Source: Candidatus Cloacimonadota bacterium | GTDB taxonomy: Bacteria; Cloacimonadota; Cloacimonadia; JGIOTU-2 | Assembly: GCA_014382495.1 (NCBI GenBank) | Contig: JACNJR010000041.1 | Span: forward strand, 1 to 39,003 | Direction: 5' to 3' | Length of the DNA: 39,003 nt | Shown: in pieces, positions 18,101 to 26,123 of the stretch | How the letters are laid out: every line of letters starts with the position of its first letter | Position numbering within the stretch: the first letter of the stretch is position 1 | The notes under the pieces: generated by a model | What the model was told of the DNA's origin: nothing | The model's database searches: none | What the model saw: only the letters and a program-made list of their open reading frames with translations | Program-made: the position numbers and the translations under genes

Positions 18101-20848
18101 TATAGAAACATTTCTTAGGACATTTCCTGATTGAGTTACAGTTGTGCCTGTGATATACGCTTCATAAGGAGTTAATTCAATATTTTGATTGGAAATTGTT
18201 TGACCTGGTCCAACTGTAATATCAAGTGTATCGCCTTCGTCGCAGATAAAACCATTTTTCTCAGCCCAAATTTTATATGTTGCAGAATAGAGATTTAATT
18301 CGTAATTTCCATCATTATCCGAATTTGTCCCTTGGATATAAGAGCCATTGCTGACTTTAAAACCGGTTATTTGAGCATTTGCAATGCTGTTTCCAGAAGA
18401 AAGAATTGTTCCAGAAATTACGCTTGCATTTGGATTCAAAACAAAATTTATACCTTGAATAGTTTGTCCTGCGCCAATAGAAATTGTCTGCGGTTCACTG
18501 CTTGTGTATCCACTTTTAGTTGCTGAGACAAGATATGTTTCGGGACTTACATCGATACTATAATTTCCTGAATTATCTGTAATATCCTGATTGTCGCCGG
18601 CAAAAACAGTTACATCGGAAAGTCCGCTCCCGCTTGATGTTACCGTTCCTTCTATATAGCTGTCGTCAGGAAGAAGTATGAAATTTATACCATTGACAGT
18701 TTCGCCGACAGAAAGATTTAATTGATGTGTATTTTGGGAAGTATAATTATCAAAAATTGCGGTTAATTCATAATTTCCACTTAAAAGATTTAATGTATAA
18801 TTTCCATATTCATTTGTATAAGTGCTAACCGGATTTCCTGCAGATGGAGTAGCTCTTATCTCAACATCTTCTAATACAATAACGCTATTATTTGCATTTC
18901 CATTGACGATATTCGCTTGAGGTGTAAGTATAATATCACTCAAAGTCATTGATGAAGGAGATGAGATTGTAATATCAACAATAGTAGGGTCTGGCGAATA
19001 ATATCCATTTTTCTGCGCATAGATAGACCATTCGCCAAGTTCCAATCCATTAAATTGATATAAACCACTTGAATTTGTAGATTTTGTTCGTGTGATATCA
19101 CCTTTTGTTGCAGTAACAGTTACACAAGAAAGAGGAACGCCAGAAGTATTCTTCACGGCACCTGTTACATCTTTATCGTTCAAAACTAACACCAAATCAT
19201 CAAGATTTGCATTCTCGCCTAAACCGATGTTATATTCTATTGAAGATTGAAGCGAATAACTTTCTTTATCCGCAGTGATTGTCCACATTCCGGGAATAAC
19301 AGCGATAGAATAATTTCCGTTTGAAGTCGTATTTGTTCTGATTTCCCCATCATCTTTTTCAGCCGTAATCTCACAATTTTCTATAAGATATCCATTTGTG
19401 TCTACAACTGAACCATAAAAGAAACAGGTAGAATATTCTAAAGTTATTGGCACATATACAGTATCACCTGGCACAATTAGGTTTGCAGTTTCAGAATTCG
19501 TTTCGTATCCTTCTTTGCTGGCGGTAAGAATGTATTCTCCAAGTGGAAGTGTTTTGTATTCATATCCTGACTGTCCAACCGATAATGGAATATTATCGCC
19601 AGAACCTTCAACAGGGTCAATGATAACATTTGCAAAACCAATTCCAATCAAATCTTCTTCAACTTCGTGATTGACAAATATCTTAAATGTTCCGACCGGA
19701 ATATGATATGTAAATTCAAATGTTTCGCTGCAAGCACTATTTCCATCTTCGTCGGAAGCAATTACTTTCCAAACATATCTCGCATCAACCAAAATTGAAC
19801 TCGCATTGAAATCGATTAAATTATTTGTTGTAACTTCATTCCAAACTGGATATTGAACTTCGCTTCCAGATTCAATTATTATTTCAGAAAGATAAATATG
19901 GTAAGTTGCTGCTTCTTCTACATCACTCCATTCGAATGTGATGTAATCGTCGCCATCGATAATTGTTGTGTCGCCTGGAGTTGTGTTTTCTGGACTAATG
20001 AGTTCTGGTGCTTCGATTGTAATTTCTGCTGCATAAGTAAATCCAAACGGGGTTGATGCAACATCTGAAGTCAAAAGCGGGTCATTGCCGTAATTATTCA
20101 TAACAATCCAATTATAGTCAATTTCATTAACAAGTGGCGGAGCATCGTATGAAAAATTTCCAGATGGATCGGGGGAGCCATAATCTGCGAAATTATTTGG
20201 AGTAATTACCGACCAAATTGGATTTAGTCCAGTTACAACTAAATTGCCTTCGTTATCGTGAGTAAGCGAAAAAGGGCTGTCTGACAAAATTAAAAAATAA
20301 TATGGCACACCTGGATTAGTATCCCAACTAAAAGTAGGCACTTGTTCTTCAATCACTGTTCCATTTGCTGGTGCATTCATACTTACTGCATCCGATGATT
20401 CAATAATTAGCTGAAATTCTGCTGAGGTCCACTCTTGCACCGCATTGTATATTACGCAATAATAAACTCCAACTCCAATTCCAATATCATCTGCACACGT
20501 TTCAATACTTGATCCATCGTTAATATTTACGCCAAAACCCGAAATTCCGCTTGGTATATAATTATCTATTTCAGTTCCACCTGGAGCAGTTGAATAATAC
20601 AAAATACCTAAACTATCTTCTGGAAGCCAGGAAATTCCAAATGTTTCATCTGCTTTGAAGAGATCCATCGGAATTTCTATCAACACAATTTCATTATCAC
20701 GATTTGAAGGGTTAAAAAGTAAATCCTGATTTATATTGCTTTCTGAAAATAGATTAAAATTTGCCGAAAGAAAATTGAAGTTTGCTATAAATATTCCAAA
20801 GCAAATCAAAATTACAAATTTTCTAATGTTCAATTTTTTCATTTTCAT
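12140..20848 (-). CDS. Giant (2902-residue) secreted protein with about 22 carboxypeptidase-regulatory-like domains and a C-terminal sorting-like domain
   Basis: After a signal peptide (about 1-30), residues about 35-380 hold strand-rich and FN3-like modules (ITFEWSDVEEAATYHIYLSE). A PEGA-like unit follows near 385-465. From about 469 to 2353 there is an uninterrupted array of about 22 domains of 80-90 residues with the pattern ISGxV...PLxNVxVTA...T.S.GNYSI.....G.Y.ISA.K.GY, typical of CarboxypepD_reg-like prealbumin folds. A mixed region follows, and the last about 110 residues (LKLLPNPFSPYD ... AKIYTLTGTLVRTI ... GRYVIQII) form a FlgD-like/type A sorting-like domain. The likely role is a long surface fibre, adhesin or stalk; no enzymatic domain is seen. 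The start overlaps the upstream stop as TAATG; a second ATG two codons in is possible. Confidence 0.9.
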   Translation of the reverse strand: MKMKKLNIRKFVILICFGIFIANFNFLSANFNLFSESNINQDLLFNPSNRDNEIVLIEIPMDLFKADETFGISWLPEDSLGILYYSTAPGGTEIDNYIPSGISGFGVNINDGSSIETCADDIGIGVGVYYCVIYNAVQEWTSAEFQLIIESSDAVSMNAPANGTVIEEQVPTFSWDTNPGVPYYFLILSDSPFSLTHDNEGNLVVTGLNPIWSVITPNNFADYGSPDPSGNFSYDAPPLVNEIDYNWIVMNNYGNDPLLTSDVASTPFGFTYAAEITIEAPELISPENTTPGDTTIIDGDDYITFEWSDVEEAATYHIYLSEIIIESGSEVQYPVWNEVTTNNLIDFNASSILVDARYVWKVIASDEDGNSACSETFEFTYHIPVGTFKIFVNHEVEEDLIGIGFANVIIDPVEGSGDNIPLSVGQSGYEYKTLPLGEYILTASKEGYETNSETANLIVPGDTVYVPITLEYSTCFFYGSVVDTNGYLIENCEITAEKDDGEIRTNTTSNGNYSIAVIPGMWTITADKESYSLQSSIEYNIGLGENANLDDLVLVLNDKDVTGAVKNTSGVPLSCVTVTATKGDITRTKSTNSSGLYQFNGLELGEWSIYAQKNGYYSPDPTIVDITISSPSSMTLSDIILTPQANIVNGNANNSVIVLEDVEIRATPSAGNPVSTYTNEYGNYTLNLLSGNYELTAIFDNYTSQNTHQLNLSVGETVNGINFILLPDDSYIEGTVTSSGSGLSDVTVFAGDNQDITDNSGNYSIDVSPETYLVSATKSGYTSSEPQTISIGAGQTIQGINFVLNPNASVISGTILSSGNSIANAQITGFKVSNGSYIQGTNSDNDGNYELNLYSATYKIWAEKNGFICDEGDTLDITVGPGQTISNQNIELTPYEAYITGTTVTQSGNVLRNVSIDIEEVNNPENSYSTVSGVYGNFSLIVTPLVEYNIIGSKTGYSSDEATTEVPLELEQSFSTELTLSALSSSVNGYVKSYDYEGNLYPLGQVTIQAVQDTNTFQTTSASNGEFTLGISQGEYEITAYKNGYLQNTINLEINPGSTIDTTLFLEENFSTIQGTITDATIGNSIENAFISANLSSGGGGATYSNSSGFYILENILPGFYYTITITKENYEIEILTNIVIPAGATITKNAELTSLTSTLKVEVVNQNSNPLSNVTISAENDLTGVITSDVTNSDGFCQLTGLAGYVEYNISASKTNYVCDDTLITIEPNETLTLKFTMELTNASITGKVIDDESIGLGNVEVCAVSLDGFSGNTTTDPVGNFTLQNLNPNRDYVITLSLEDYTDVQPDTIPLYQASYDTTLIMIPNNKSITGVVVDQEGNTLENVDVTATSPTASSAGITNSDGQFSLQELAPYETYTVATDKYQQGWENTDTVFTIEDDPVNSMPNSLTMSLHTSEFVGTVTNDVTGDPVQGAMITIQAENGNTYSGTSQPDGTYSIKFLYEGNYDFTISKQSYETKIIDSVYVAHRSETTQNIDLTYTDSIDISGYLIDTDNRPIDSTSINLFNQEQLLSDTTDSGGLFIFENVNPYTTTTIGSNLPSDDYDNADTLISVETENITNINLVIDIHSAKISGIIEDTTSNPISNAEVVLAFGDEIQNFITSENGNYEFSYLYEENYELSATRPGYVAQSEMLDLEDFEILNYNFQLEPELGSISGIVKNSEETFLKNVIVTLCHNDEEFIDTTSAAGVFSISNLQELHNYSLTCSKLGYNDYSHPDSLTTDSTDVSITLDMIPNSVLGTVYDDGVEVGSSLITAKNLDGFSNETYSNEFGDFSITGLSGYYDIWAEVGDDLVSQFQGIGIENGQPICIDIELMQASHIIGEVYYNDNPKAGVIVYASNIMSGQVMSDVTDSNGKFDVPGITAGTYDISIILEGFTAEETFPQVEIDEGQTVELPRFNLSFLENSISGGVYENESKDGIANAKVKLFKNDEVIDSLVTTSNGSILFSNLEDGIYHVSVSHLGYEDIPDTIVSLSGGISDPSTVDFYLTQKLLTIFGLVKNTNSEPLQAAVVFAERNGNTYSDTTDAEGSYSIQVDSIGIYSIYAEKENYYISEISEIELTSDQNNCYLELILQPKPSKLTGEIWIINKSTDHPNTVHPTSATIILECPENDFEEEISLSQYEFDELSDGNYDLSINATYESINFNFQELDISVSIGDSVYRYNEFIYNPNAANVSGFIKMEDEALPSANIILKDSTNFPIDTTSTNQYGEYIFTDLEDGIYNLQIEAEYDNELFSHDILNISITDDTTIDYTFDYVLCSIEFTITEDGSTPIQNVSVKITSANFNTTIYTDSTGNCSTDSTLHTREYSILISKSTGSFGDYINPLSYTLTLDTLRCYSQEKQLPLQFDKSQIVSQSALDSIKISLHKGTYNDQVFLHYKDADNNEYEIEMTDENDTLLIFKIPPQLKSGDITFWFNSQSDTLGITFSNQSSPYIWTLTSEGMLSHDYSNITPNEALFAYNQETTFEANLWDDAGNCLNDSVDVSGSVFWSLSDSTIGEIEQIPDEKRLILFKAADNNGIGKIKAKVTLKEITIRLETEDIQVKDMHLANLLIDGPNEIQNNESCSFTVSAEGSSMYVDFFEFEPVDSIIGTLEKVQESILYNPDSNFVGQFDLEVWAFDPNDGTEVTAEKQITVYIKLDFPNSPDTLYSGEGCNLTLPEAMLSSGSAKLYLEKVQVSPMQETTVTSELMASVFDIRSTANFAKMPGIIFEFDEGIDLSGIFIAYWDVEKLEWVDASSNGNRKNYEYLQLDSIPCLGEYGVVAESKQLGIYDLKLLPNPFSPYDQIGKNMGLQIIFKISSKISRYPKITAKIYTLTGTLVRTIAENRPMLKGNYEAGEEFTLNWDGMTKNGKMARNGRYVIQIIAEDANHKEEIVKTIILIK
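13780..19438 (-). repeat. Protein-level array of about 22 CarboxypepD_reg-like domains
   Basis: Counted by eye from recurring unit starts such as DSYIEGTVTSSGSG, ASVISGTILSSGNS, NASITGKVIDDE, SAKISGIIEDTT and ASHIIGEVYYND. Units are 80-95 residues and clearly diverged; I saw no near-identical DNA copies, so this is an old array and not a recently expanded one. The boundaries are approximate. Confidence 0.8.
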
Positions 20849-22566
20849 TAAAACTCATAAGTCAATGTTGTTCTCAAAATTGGTGAAGGCAAAGCGATTA
20901 GATTTAAATCGATAAATGAATTTTTATAAACTCTGAAACCAAAACCAATTGCTAAAGAACCAAGCGGGATATTTTTCATTGGCTCAACTGTTTCGTCATT
21001 ATCATCTTTGAAACCTTCTAATATCTGGTCGGCAAGAATAAACTGTCCGCTTATTGCCAATCTTCCGTAGCCGACTGCAAACTTGAAATTGTGCTGCATC
21101 TTTAATCCAAGTGTGTAGCTCTTGTGGGTTGTATCTGCATAATCTATGAAATCGCCATTTTCACTCTTATTTCTGCCGTCTTCATATACATCACATTCAT
21201 AATGAAAAGAGAGTTCTCCTAAGGGTTTTTTATAAGATAAGATAAATTTCCAAGGACCATTTTTTGCTGCTGCGCTAAATTCAATTCCACCGGGATAAGA
21301 TAATTCCAGTATATTACTTTCGTAAACGGTTCTGTTTGTATATGTAAGTTCAGCAGGTTTTAGCAGTTCCATGTCAAAAAGTTCCTCGCCATCTAAATTT
21401 AATGCCCCAAGAGTATGTTGAACGATTCTTAAAGAGCCGTTAAGATTTGCTTTTTTCGGCAAATTATAAACAGCATCAAGATATAGCCAATTGTTGGGCT
21501 TATAACTACACGCAAGTTTTGCGCCAAACAGATTTTTATGAAAATCTATTTCAATCGAATCATTCAAAGTATTTCTATAACTAACATTGGGGTCATTAAA
21601 AGCAACATTAATATCGATATCGCCGCCAGTTTGACGAATCATACCGTTTATTTTTGCAGTTAGGTTTGAAACAATGTTACAATCCAAAAAATTCACTCCG
21701 ATTCCGACAGACAAATCGTCACTAATTTTTCTCCCGAATCCAATATCCACTTGGCTAAAATCAATATTAAGATTAGAAAAAAGTTCAATGCCAAGAGGAA
21801 CCAATGTTGTTTCAAGATTTCCATCACTATTTGTCGAAGTATCTTTTATAGTTACAGAAATTCCGTTTCCGATAAGTTCAAAATCAAGCATCAAAGGTTT
21901 ATGAAAAGCGATTCCCCAGCTTCCAAATTCTGTTTGTGAAAATGTATAAGCGAAACCATTCAATCCGCCTATCTGCCCGCCGAAAATATCTATTTCTGGA
22001 TATGTTGGCTCCAAATCTTCAGATTTCATATCTTCAATTCCGTTATCAACTTGCGTCTCTATCATATTGTTCAATTGCCAATAATAATCGCCAGCATTCA
22101 CGGAAAATGATGGGCTGTAATCCAGCGATAATTTTCTCACATTTATTGGAATTTCTATCCTACTAATTTCAAAATCTTTAAGAATTCCAATTAAATCTTT
22201 TCTGGAAGTTTTTTCCACAGGAAAAATCAACGGCACGCCGTCAATTTCCAATCTATCCACAGCTTTTTTTAGGTATTCTATCGATGCTTTTTCAATATCG
22301 ATTGTTGTATATTTCTCGATGAAAACAAGTCCCGCAGGATTGTTGCAAGCAAGGGATGGGTCGTTAATTATCGAAGAAATAGTATTGCCAAAGTTGCTGC
22401 TGTGCGCTCCAATTCCCATCAAGGCGCTGCTATAAAATTTAAAGTTAATTTTATGATTCCCACCTTCAAATGTCGTTATTTCATTATCTGCTAAAAGTGG
22501 AGAAATTAAAATAAATAAAATGACAAAATTACTTATTAAAAATTTCACAATTTTTTTCTTATTCAT
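20848..22566 (-). CDS. Outer-membrane beta-barrel protein (PorV/FadL-like)
   Basis: The 572-residue protein has a signal peptide (about 1-26). The segment ALMGIGAHSSNFGNTISSIINDPSLACNNPAGLVFIEKY resembles the start of PorV/FadL-type barrels, with the NPAGL signature. Many amphipathic strands follow (VGIGVNFLDCNIVSNL, FAVGYGRLAISGQF) and the C-terminus is ILRTTLTYEF; a terminal Phe is the classical outer-membrane insertion signal. It lies between the TPR-barrel gene (14 bp upstream) and the giant gene (1-bp overlap), with no clear SD. A dedicated pore or anchor for the giant protein is inferred; substrate transport as in FadL is the alternative. Family membership is likely, the exact subgroup uncertain. 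Confidence 0.8.
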   Translation of the reverse strand: MNKKKIVKFLISNFVILFILISPLLADNEITTFEGGNHKINFKFYSSALMGIGAHSSNFGNTISSIINDPSLACNNPAGLVFIEKYTTIDIEKASIEYLKKAVDRLEIDGVPLIFPVEKTSRKDLIGILKDFEISRIEIPINVRKLSLDYSPSFSVNAGDYYWQLNNMIETQVDNGIEDMKSEDLEPTYPEIDIFGGQIGGLNGFAYTFSQTEFGSWGIAFHKPLMLDFELIGNGISVTIKDTSTNSDGNLETTLVPLGIELFSNLNIDFSQVDIGFGRKISDDLSVGIGVNFLDCNIVSNLTAKINGMIRQTGGDIDINVAFNDPNVSYRNTLNDSIEIDFHKNLFGAKLACSYKPNNWLYLDAVYNLPKKANLNGSLRIVQHTLGALNLDGEELFDMELLKPAELTYTNRTVYESNILELSYPGGIEFSAAAKNGPWKFILSYKKPLGELSFHYECDVYEDGRNKSENGDFIDYADTTHKSYTLGLKMQHNFKFAVGYGRLAISGQFILADQILEGFKDDNDETVEPMKNIPLGSLAIGFGFRVYKNSFIDLNLIALPSPILRTTLTYEF

Positions 22567-22580
22567 CGATTGATTTCGTG

Positions 22581-25500
22581 TTAAAATTTTATCATACTTT
22601 CGAGTGAAAATGCGATTCCTTTTGTGTTTCCAGGATTTGGTGAACCATAATTTCTGATATCAAAATTAAGTTCCAAATGTTCAAAATCTAAACCACTTCC
22701 AAACGAATAATAAGTTGCTTCGCCAAATCCAAATTCTGCGCGAAATGGCATCCAACTTAGCAAACGATAATCTGTCAAAAGTGAAATTTTAGCTTTTTTA
22801 GAAGTAAAAATACTATTCTCAAATCCTTGCTGATAATCAAGATAAAATGTTAGATTTTTCCATCGATATGTCCCTTCCAAGTGAAGTTCTAATGGGATTT
22901 TCTGCTCAATATTTCCAATCGAAAATGAAGTATCAGAATCGACAATTAATGAGTCGTCAAAATCAGCAAAAAAGATTGAATCGGCAGAAATATTGAAATG
23001 ATGTTCTTCACATTTTTCAGTCCAATTTATATTTCCAAATAAATTTTTCAGAGAGAATCCGACCGCAAATTTTCTATTAATTTGAGAAAAAATTCCGACA
23101 TCAGTTCGAAATCCTGTTCCAGCCGGAACGGAAATTTCTTTATTATCCGAATCGTATCCAGCACTTTTCAAAATCAATTCATTTTCGAAAGAGAATCCAG
23201 CATCTGATGAGCAGAAATTTGATTCAGATTGTTCAAGTTTTGCGTAAGCCAATCCAGTTAAATATCCAAAACTTATTCCTGCATAAACTGGTGGAAAATT
23301 TTTAAGAAAAGGGAGAAATTTTGATGCTGAAAGTTTTTCTCCATATCCAAATTTTGTTTCAACAAACGAAACAAATTCCATATTATTATTCGGAAATTTA
23401 TAAACTGTTTCCCACTCATTTCCATTTAGAAGCAAATCAAAAAATTCTTTGGAAATATTTACAGAACTTGCGATTATTATGTCGTTTGTCAAAGCAAAAT
23501 TTGATAATGAAAATGAACAAATTGGTGCCACTAAATTGATTTCAGAATCGATTCCAAAACCTTCATCAGGAATGTAATCCAGAAAATCCTGTTTATCATT
23601 TTCAGACAAATTTTTGCCCATCAAATCATTGTAATAATCGATTGAAAATGAGTTATTTGAAATATCAAAATTGGATTGAAACAAGTTCATCGAAAAAGAA
23701 TTTTCTTTCAATCCGAGATAAGCGGGATTCCATTTCAGTGATTGAAATCCAGATTTTTTTGAAAGATAAATCATCTTTTCCGCTTCTATCTTTTGCTCAA
23801 ATATTTTTTGAATCGCTTCGAGCGAATTTTGAAGAATTATAATTTCTGGATTATCATCTTTCAATTTTTGCTTGCGAATTTTTAGAGCTTTTTGGTAAAA
23901 TATTTTTGCTTGTGTATATTTTTTTTGACTAAAATATAGTTCGGCGAGATTGGCTTGAATCACAGCAACTTGCAGATGTCCATCGCCAAAAACTTTTTTT
24001 CTGATTTTCAATACTTCATTGAACAGAGATTCTGCTTTGGGAAAATTTTTCTGAATCAGATACAAAACTGCGAGATTATTTTTTGAAGTTGCAATTGTAG
24101 GATGTCCTGATTCAACATTTTTCTTTTTGATTTCCAAAGAGCGTTTATACATCAGCTCGGCTTCTTGATAATTTTTCTGTTCCCTATAGACAGCAGCAAG
24201 ATTGTTCAGTGTCGTCGCAACTTGCATATGAGTGGTTCCGAGCGTCTTTTCAAAAATATCCAAAGCTTGAAGATAAAATGATTCTGCTTCACCATATTCT
24301 TCTTTCGCAAAGTAGAGCAATCCAAGGCTATTCAAGGTTTGAGCGACATCTTGATGTATTTCGCCAAACACTTTTTTGCGAATTTTTAATGCCCGTTTGA
24401 GCAGCAAATCGGTATTTGAATATCTACCTTTGATTCTATACAATTCTGCAATATTATTCAGAGAAGTTGCGATATCAGGATGATTTGGATCTAAAATTTC
24501 TTCACGAATAGATAATGCTTTTTCGAATTTTTCTTCAGCCGCATCATAAAGATTTTGTGCAAAATAAATCAGCGCAAGATTGTTTAACGATTTTGCGACA
24601 TCTGGATGTTTAGCATCAAAAATTTTCTTTCGAATATTTATAGATTTTTTAGCCAAAATTTCTGCTTGCTCATAATTTTTCAAACGCCGATAAATCAGAG
24701 CCAAATTGTCTTGAGATTCTGCAATTTTTGGATGTTCAATATCGAAAATTTCTTTGCGTATTTTCAATGCCTGTTTTGCAAATTTTTTAGCTTCGGAATA
24801 TGCACCTTGTTCGAAATAAAGTAAGGCCAAATTGTCCAAATCTGTAGCGATATTTGGATGATTTTCACCAAAAATGTCTCTATCGTTTTTTAACACTTCT
24901 TTGAAGATTGGTTCCGCCTTTGAGTAAAGTCCGATTTTTCTGTAAATTAAAGCTAGTTCGTGTTTTATAGAAGTTACGATTGGATGCTTGGTGCCAAGAA
25001 CTTGCTGAATTGTTTCAATTGCATCTTTCAAAAGAGGTGCCGCTTTATCGTATTTTCCTTTAGTAATATATGATTTCGCAAGATTTTTCCGATAAATTGC
25101 AATCGTTGGATGATTTGGATTTAATATTTTTTGAATCGTTTGGAGAGATTCTTCGAATAGAGATTCCGCCTTTTCATACTCGCCTTGAGTATAATGAAGC
25201 ATTCCCAAATTATTTTGGGATTGTGCTACATCGGGATGATTTTTACCAAAAAATTCTTTTCGAATTTCGAGTGAGCATTCGTATAAAGATTTTGCCTTAT
25301 CGTATTGACCTTGCGTATAATAGAGCATTGCGAGATTATTCTGCGATTGCGCCACATCCGGATGATTCGAACCGAAAGATTGCTTTCTGATTTCCAAAGA
25401 TTGTTTGAAAAGTTTTTCTGCTTTTGAATATTCGCTTTGATAACGATATAATTCTCCAAGATTATTTAATGTGCTCGCCATTTGCAATGGATTTGTTTCA

Positions 25501-26063
25501 GATGATTCTTGGTAAATTTTCAACGCTCGCTTATACAACGGTTCGGCTTTAGAATATTCTCCTTGAATATGATAAACTAGTGCCAAACTATTCAAAGATT
25601 CAGCAATATTGGGACTATTTTCAGCAGAAATATTTTCACGAATTTCTAATGATTGTTTGGAAAATGATTCTGCTTTTTTGTAATTTCCTTGTGCGTAATA
25701 GAGCAGTGCTAAACTGTTTAGCGTTTGTGCTACATCAGAATGATTTGTTCCAAAAATGTTTTTACGAATCTCCAAAGAGCGCTTGTAAAGAATTTCTGCT
25801 TCGTCGTATTGACTTTGAATATGGTAAAGCAGAGCAAGATTATCTGCTGATTCCGCAACTTCGGGATGCGTTTTTCCGAAAGTATTTTCTGCGACTTTTA
25901 GAGCTTTTTCTGCAACAAGCACAGCTTCAGAATAATTGCCATTTTGATATAACTGAATTGAATTTTCAGTTAATGAAATCCACAATGAATCTTGAGAATA
26001 TACCAATCCAAATATCAAAGAAAATAGCAAGGCAAGCAAAATTTTTAGATTTTTATTTTTCAT
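22581..26063 (-). CDS. Fusion of about 17 kinesin-light-chain-type TPRs to an outer-membrane barrel
   Basis: I use the ATG at 26063 (1160 residues); the track's start at 26078 is a TTG five codons earlier. A signal peptide (about 1-24) ends near LVYSQD. Residues about 25-745 contain about 17 tandem 42-residue units with the pattern FG..HPDVAQSLNNLALLY...G.Y..AE.L...SLEIRK, typical of TPR_10/TPR_12 repeats. From about 765 the composition changes to strand-rich: LKWNPAYLGLKENSFSMNLFQSNFDI (a WNPA signature like its neighbours), ending SMIKF with a terminal Phe. So a periplasmic or surface TPR superhelix is joined to an outer-membrane barrel in one chain. TPRs bind proteins; a chaperone or docking role for exported partners is inferred. 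Confidence 0.85.
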   Translation of the reverse strand: MKNKNLKILLALLFSLIFGLVYSQDSLWISLTENSIQLYQNGNYSEAVLVAEKALKVAENTFGKTHPEVAESADNLALLYHIQSQYDEAEILYKRSLEIRKNIFGTNHSDVAQTLNSLALLYYAQGNYKKAESFSKQSLEIRENISAENSPNIAESLNSLALVYHIQGEYSKAEPLYKRALKIYQESSETNPLQMASTLNNLGELYRYQSEYSKAEKLFKQSLEIRKQSFGSNHPDVAQSQNNLAMLYYTQGQYDKAKSLYECSLEIRKEFFGKNHPDVAQSQNNLGMLHYTQGEYEKAESLFEESLQTIQKILNPNHPTIAIYRKNLAKSYITKGKYDKAAPLLKDAIETIQQVLGTKHPIVTSIKHELALIYRKIGLYSKAEPIFKEVLKNDRDIFGENHPNIATDLDNLALLYFEQGAYSEAKKFAKQALKIRKEIFDIEHPKIAESQDNLALIYRRLKNYEQAEILAKKSINIRKKIFDAKHPDVAKSLNNLALIYFAQNLYDAAEEKFEKALSIREEILDPNHPDIATSLNNIAELYRIKGRYSNTDLLLKRALKIRKKVFGEIHQDVAQTLNSLGLLYFAKEEYGEAESFYLQALDIFEKTLGTTHMQVATTLNNLAAVYREQKNYQEAELMYKRSLEIKKKNVESGHPTIATSKNNLAVLYLIQKNFPKAESLFNEVLKIRKKVFGDGHLQVAVIQANLAELYFSQKKYTQAKIFYQKALKIRKQKLKDDNPEIIILQNSLEAIQKIFEQKIEAEKMIYLSKKSGFQSLKWNPAYLGLKENSFSMNLFQSNFDISNNSFSIDYYNDLMGKNLSENDKQDFLDYIPDEGFGIDSEINLVAPICSFSLSNFALTNDIIIASSVNISKEFFDLLLNGNEWETVYKFPNNNMEFVSFVETKFGYGEKLSASKFLPFLKNFPPVYAGISFGYLTGLAYAKLEQSESNFCSSDAGFSFENELILKSAGYDSDNKEISVPAGTGFRTDVGIFSQINRKFAVGFSLKNLFGNINWTEKCEEHHFNISADSIFFADFDDSLIVDSDTSFSIGNIEQKIPLELHLEGTYRWKNLTFYLDYQQGFENSIFTSKKAKISLLTDYRLLSWMPFRAEFGFGEATYYSFGSGLDFEHLELNFDIRNYGSPNPGNTKGIAFSLESMIKF
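23830..25990 (-). repeat. About 17 tandem 126-bp (42-residue) TPR units
   Basis: Recurring landmarks (THPEVAE, NHSDVAQ, NHPDVAQ twice, NHPTIAI, NHPNIAT, KHPDVAK, NHPDIAT and others) occur every 42 codons. Some neighbouring units are very alike (the two NHPDVAQ units), which suggests fairly recent duplication in the middle of the array. Unit count and ends are by eye. Confidence 0.8.
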
Positions 26064-26123
26064 TTTCAATTCTTTCAAATTATGCTGAAGACAGCGACCT
26101 CGGAAAATTTACTCTTCCCATAA

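Noticed and set aside
26064-26078. TTG start of the TPR-barrel gene
   Set aside because: An ATG five codons later gives a normal signal peptide; nothing favours TTG.
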